From assembly GCA_015039315.1 (NCBI GenBank), contig WIDE01000040.1, positions 168,497 through 232,496 on the forward strand: a stretch of 64,000 nucleotides of DNA, given 5' to 3'. Source of the DNA: Clavulina sp. PMI_390. Taxonomy: Eukaryota; Basidiomycota; Agaricomycetes; Cantharellales; Hydnaceae. Below, one piece after another: positions 60,048-64,000 of this stretch. How positions within the stretch are numbered: the stretch's first letter is position 1; each line of letters begins with the position of its first letter. The notes below the pieces were generated by a model, which was given only the letters and a program-made list of their open reading frames with translations, ran no database searches and was not told the origin of the DNA. Position numbers and translations under genes: made by a program.

Positions 60048-60645
60048 GGACTCGAGCACGCGTTTTGCTCTGAGATGATGATGATGATGGGTTTATGGTA
60101 CTAATGCGTCACTGGATGCCTATTTTTGATATATTCTTTTCCTCTCTTATCCTTGTTATGATGTTTTCGCCTCGCCCTTTTGCCGCAACGTAATACATGC
60201 GCGCCGGATCAGACCTCGTCCCCCTTTCCCCACACACCTCCGATAATCGCTATCCCTCACTCATGCCGACTTCGTGCTCCGCTGCTAGTGTAGCAGCAGT
60301 AGCACAATGCGCTTACTCTCCTTTATGCTACCCTCTGCACCAGGCCTTCCTGTATACGTACACATATTTACCACGGACAAACCACTTGCATCATCTTGCT
60401 TTCTCATCCCACGGCCTCTGCGACTCCTATTTTTAGTCCTGAAAAAATCATAAAGTCCTGATCGGGATATCTAGTATACATGAATATCACTGAAAACGAG
60501 AGTACGGAAGGTGACACCTATATTGAGAAACGCGCAGCAGGTCTCGAGGGGGCTGAAATGACTACGGCCGGTCGGAAGCAATGAGCCAAACGGAGATCGG
60601 GGGCATCGGGCAAGGGCAGATATATCATAGTATATTGCCCTTGCT
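60048..60645. other. intergenic, convergent 3' regions
   Basis: 3' sides of the secreted protein gene (+) and DID2 (-). Contains only a short ATG repeat (60074-60088). No gene seen. Confidence 0.35.
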
Positions 60646-61815
60646 TTATGATGCAGTCGGCCTCAGCGCTCGCAGCCGCTCCGCCAACTCCTTGTCCTCC
60701 TCACCAACCTTGGAGCCCTCTTCCCGCTCAGCGATATCAGGCACCTTGCCAGGGATCTCCCCAGCCGTCAGCCCTTGTTTCAGCTCGATATTCGCCTCGT
60801 CCGCCGTCTGCTGTAAGAGGAGGTCGATCTCATCTTGGGGTGTCGAGGTGGCGATTGTGCTGGACATTGTGTCCTCCATGTATCCAGTCTGGACGTCTAG
60901 GTCGGAGAACTGGGTCTCGAATGTGTCCATAATACCGGATATCTGCAAAGAGGAATAATAAAGGTAAGAATGATGCAGACGGAAAGGGTCAGCGGGAACG
61001 AGAAAGGGACAATGCAGGAAAGGCCAAACTTACCCTTTCAAGGTTCATGGTCTTCATTGCCTGGTCCATGCCCTTTACGACACCCAGCATATTCCCCGAG
61101 AGCTAGAACCATGACATCAAGACGGATTGCCGATGCGCACATCACCATCAGCAATCAACAAAAATCATAATGCAAGGATGGCGGGACAATATGGACACAC
61201 CTGCTTCATCGTCATAGCAGTCTGCACTCGCGTTGCCACTGCATCAATGCGGCTCGCGAGTCGGAGGAGGTTGAGCGCTTCGTTCTTCTTCCGGATCGCG
61301 TTCGAGGCGTAGATCCGCGCGCCGTCATTGTTCCCTTGCATCAGGGCCTTGACATCGCACAAGTCATATAACCATCATCCATACAGCCATTTGGAGGAAT
61401 ATCAGCAGGTCGAGAGCCCGGAGACGTCGCGGGCGGTTCCGGTCATCGAGTCACAAAAAGGCCAAGGGCGCGCAGCACAGCATCAAAGCGCGTCAGCTCG
61501 AGAAATCGCAACAGGTATCGGAAGGGATAAGGCGCACCTTCTTCAGTTTGGCTTTCTCATTCGATTCATCTTTCTGCGCCTTGCGCGATTGCCTGTTCAG
61601 CGTCTTTGCTGTGAACTATCCAAGCACACGACATTGCGCAGTGGCACCGATGGGCAATAGGAGTCAACGTCATAGGCAACATGGCAAAAGACCTTCAGGG
61701 GAAGGATCTGGGGAAGTACCTTGAGCTGAAATAACGTGTCTGAGGGAACAATATTAGCAGACTGTCTATGGTGAACGAACCAAATCGCCAACGTACTCTC
61801 GAGTTTGGCACTCAT
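60646..61815 (-). CDS. DID2: ESCRT-III-associated protein DID2/CHMP1 (Vps46)
   Basis: Six exons, 61815-61797, 61739-61720, 61615-61538, 61347-61201, 61102-61034 and 60942-60646, sum to 630 nt, giving 209 aa. The family pattern is clear: [80 protein letters not shown] and [20 protein letters not shown]2 recruits and regulates Vps4 on ESCRT-III polymers during multivesicular body sorting. The C-terminal helix region ends [11 protein letters not shown], the MIM1-like motif that binds the Vps4 MIT domain. It is slightly acidic and coiled-coil rich. The first two exons are only 19 and 20 nt, but both are needed for the conserved N-terminus. Confidence 0.93.
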
Positions 61816-62022
61816 TTGGGTGATCGCGGGAAGGTGAACAAATACACGACAACACAGCCGATCCTATTTGAACCCCTGGAAGATGGGTGCAATTGTTGCG
61901 TAGTCCAGCGCTAGCATATAGATCATTTGCCTAGAATTTGGTACTCTTCTCTCGTTGTTCCCTTTGCCAGTACGCCATTGAAGTGACAGAAGGTCACAGG
62001 GGATGACCTGAATGCATGGATA

Positions 62023-62785
62023 TCACAGGTACTTCTTGGCACTGGCTCGTACTCTAGCGTCAAATATAGAACTTTTTATCGGTGTATGGGCAGTATGAAA
62101 TGGATTCATTGCGGCCTAGCAATTTCTCAAAATATTAGAAACCTACAAAAATGCGGAAATGAGGATAAGGTTACCTTGATGTACAGCTCCCAAACATCCA
62201 TGAAGAAAGATTTCACGCCATCGTCGCCTTTGGCATCGTGCAACAGAATAAATTTCATATCTTGTGGGATCGGTCAGATTTAGTAGTGAGTGATGGAAGC
62301 GAGCAATCAGTAGAACATACTGCCTGGAGTGACGAACGCCGAAACAGTCCACTCATTGAACTTGTCCACAGCTCTCAGATACCTACACGCATAACAAGAT
62401 AATATCGCGCAGAATTAGCAAGCACGCCAAAGGCCTGAAATTCATTGAGAGGTACATGCATTGCATTGTTGATTCGCACTGTCTCGTCGACTACATCCAA
62501 ACTCGCATTCGCAATCATCTGCACCACATGCCGATCCTGACCCCCTCCAACAACCTGGCCTCCACCCTTGGCGCCAAGGGTACCACCTAGACCCCCTCCA
62601 ATATTTTGCGAGAGACTGGTGGCGCCGCTAAGAGCAGCGACGGTACCAGCGAAGGCAGATGTTGACCAAGAGGGAAGGTTGGAGGAAAGAGCGAGAGGAT
62701 TGGAGGCTGTTGGGCGCGTGGAAAGGTGCGTGAGTGAGTACAGGGGTGTGTCGGTGGGAGAGAGGAGGAAGAGGTGATGGGACAT
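62023..62785 (-). CDS. TRS20: TRAPP complex subunit TRS20/sedlin (TRAPPC2) family
   Basis: Four exons, 62785-62460, 62382-62321, 62260-62175 and 62115-62023, sum to 567 nt, giving 188 aa. Sedlin features are MSHHLFLLSPTDTPLYSLTH at the start, HVVQMIANASLDVVDE, MYLRAVDKFNEWTVSAFVTP, NMKFILLHDAKGDDGVKSFF, DVWELYIK and the end IKSSIFDARVRASAKKYL. TRS20 is a core TRAPP subunit in ER-Golgi tethering. Intron 1 must use a GC donor (AAT|GCATGT) to restore the conserved MYL. The GT three bases on breaks the frame. The longin loop after the first strands is enlarged by a Gly/Ala/Ser-rich insert (~residues 25-80), so the protein is longer than the usual ~140 aa. Confidence 0.88.
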
Positions 62786-63318
62786 GACGATTGAGAAAGA
62801 TGAAAGCGAGATGGTATGATAAGATTAGATCGACAGTAGCATCGTCCTGGTCGACTGAGACCGTGGGAACGCTACCTAAATAGTAGCAAACACCGCCCGG
62901 AAGTCATCCTCGCTTTCCTATCCAGAATCACAAACTCGCCCCCGCTAGATTATCTGCATGGGATACCATTCTTATTCGATTGAGCAACTTTGGTAGACCG
63001 TAAGCGCCAATGCGCAAGCGTCCATGACAGGTCTGAGTCTTCACGAATTATCATACTTACTTCATGATACAATCGCCAGATGAAGTCGTCATAACATAGT
63101 AGAACTGTCCCGATATGTTCAATCAGCCAAATTTCCGGGGTGCCACAGTATTCATATTTCTTGGTGGGTGTTATAAATCGAAAGCCACGATGCTTGCCTA
63201 AGTACCCTCCAAGTTCCAACAGACAACAAACAATGGGTTTTATTTACGTTGTGGAGTTAGCAAAGAAGAGCACAAGAGCTAAAAAAAAACAAAAAAAAAA
63301 AAAATTGGCTTACTCATA
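62786..63318 (-). other. intergenic with a possible orphan exon
   Basis: On the minus strand, 63201-63063 has a TTAG acceptor before it and a perfect GAA|GTAAGT donor after it. It codes for a 46-residue stretch including TPTKKYEYCGTPEIWLIEHI and CYDDFIWRLYHE. A 31 nt piece at ~63273-63243, between a T-rich tract ending in AG and a GTAAAT donor, would join in the right phase. No start codon or terminal exons were found, so it may be a relic or part of an unmodelled gene. A poly-A tract on the plus strand lies at 63277-63304. Confidence 0.3.
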
Positions 63319-64000
63319 TTAGAACATATCCGAAAGCTTTGGTCGCCCAAATCGTGAATCCTGGCGTTTAGCATCGAGAATCTCAACAAACTCCCAAGCA
63401 TCGAATTCGATGAGGGCTTCGGCTACTTCATTTCGATACCACTGATGATCTGGATTGGCCTCGTAGTGGTGAGCTGTGATAGCGACTCTTCCACCAGGCC
63501 ACAGCTCCAATAGCTTCCCTAACTTCTGAATGATTGCCCGCACACGATGGAAATTCCCAGTCAGATTCTGGCGCGTCGCGTTCAGGCGCAGATATGCTAG
63601 CGCGGGAAATGCAAGGGTGGATAGGCTCATCGTCTCTTGAGAAGATAGAGGTTGGGAGTTAGACTGTGCAATATGAATAAGACCATCGAGGAGTGTGACG
63701 AAATCATCAGAGCCTTCAAAGTGGAGCGCTTTGAGTGTCCGGCAGTTGGTTACTGCTTTGAGTACGTCCTCCACGGGGAAGTTATCGATCGTCAAGGTGA
63801 CTAGGGAAGGCATGGAGGGCCAAGGGACCCCTGATGGCTGTGGCCATGAGACGGCCATTTCGTCTGGGTATGGATAGGCGAGGGTGAGATGAGAGAGGTT
63901 AGGAAGAGATGGAAAATGACCAGTGAAAGACTTGGGGGAATCTTTGAGGATGAGTGAGGATAGATTGGGCAAGTCTATTGGAGCGTAGGGAAGAGCACTG
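63319..64000 (-). CDS. LRR-like protein, 3' part (probably F-box/LRR)
   Basis: An open frame enters from the right edge and ends at the TAA at 63319. The visible ~227 residues show leucine-rich repeats spaced ~25 residues (LPNLSSLILKDSP, LPNLSHLTLAYPY, MPSLVTLTIDNFP, CRTLKALHFEGSD and FPALAYLRLNATR). The C-terminal part ends LIEFDAWEFVEILDAKRQD. This is the usual C-terminal half of basidiomycete F-box proteins with degenerate LRRs. The F-box itself would be outside the window, so the class is inferred. The first visible codons have no ATG, so the start is off the window. Confidence 0.7.
   Translation of the reverse strand, partial: SALPYAPIDLPNLSSLILKDSPKSFTGHFPSLPNLSHLTLAYPYPDEMAVSWPQPSGVPWPSMPSLVTLTIDNFPVEDVLKAVTNCRTLKALHFEGSDDFVTLLDGLIHIAQSNSQPLSSQETMSLSTLAFPALAYLRLNATRQNLTGNFHRVRAIIQKLGKLLELWPGGRVAITAHHYEANPDHQWYRNEVAEALIEFDAWEFVEILDAKRQDSRFGRPKLSDMF

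Overview
The window is nuclear DNA from a filamentous basidiomycete, most likely an agaricomycete. Nearly every gene is cut by many 45-110 nt GT-AG introns, and the housekeeping set is eukaryotic and fungal: RRN3, ROK1, eIF4A3/FAL1, SVP26, DID2/CHMP1, TRS20, a STIMATE-type membrane protein and a formin-type GBD/FH3 protein. The accessory families, DUF6534-like membrane proteins and tandem Zn(II)2Cys6 regulators, are also typical of Agaricomycetes. The exact genus cannot be fixed from sequence alone. Gene models were spliced by hand. Unless stated otherwise the quoted exons join in frame and obey GT-AG, but none has transcript support here.

Layout. 1-3668 (-): 5' part of a GBD/FH3 (formin-type) gene, divergent from RRN3 (3821-6512, +). 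6378-9670: a tandemly duplicated segment that copied the last ~45 codons of RRN3 and a small Gly/Ser/Tyr/Asn-rich gene (6826-7359 and 8495-9018, -). 9819-10866 (+): unrecognised protein. 11484-14729 (+): two alpha/beta hydrolases, head to tail. 15549-29483 (-): four intact, paralogous Zn(II)2Cys6 transcription factors with the same 7-exon structure. They fall into two types in the order A1-B1-A2-B2. 30918-32419 (+): third hydrolase; 32949-33505 (-): small gene P. A broken P (23177-23653) and a ~90 bp hydrolase remnant (22948-23038) follow B1 in the same order. The array therefore looks like two copies of one module: regulator A, regulator B, hydrolase, P. 33973-39534: housekeeping block (ROK1, STIMATE-like, SVP26). 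40277-49778 (+): three DUF6534-like 7-TM genes in tandem, the first with a one-base deletion. 50026-54190 (-): two more hydrolases of the same family, with a perfect 88 bp tandem duplication just past the second. 55297-64000: F-box gene, FAL1, a small secreted/anchored protein, DID2, TRS20 and the 3' end of an LRR-like gene that runs off the window.

How the parts may work together (inference). Five hydrolases share an identical exon-phase pattern and a GHSxGG nucleophile motif. Repeated linkage of one of them to a pair of Zn2Cys6 regulators suggests a regulator-hydrolase system that expands by local duplication, perhaps for processing an environmental or self-made ester or lipid. The substrate is unknown. 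The flanking conserved genes appear unrelated to it.
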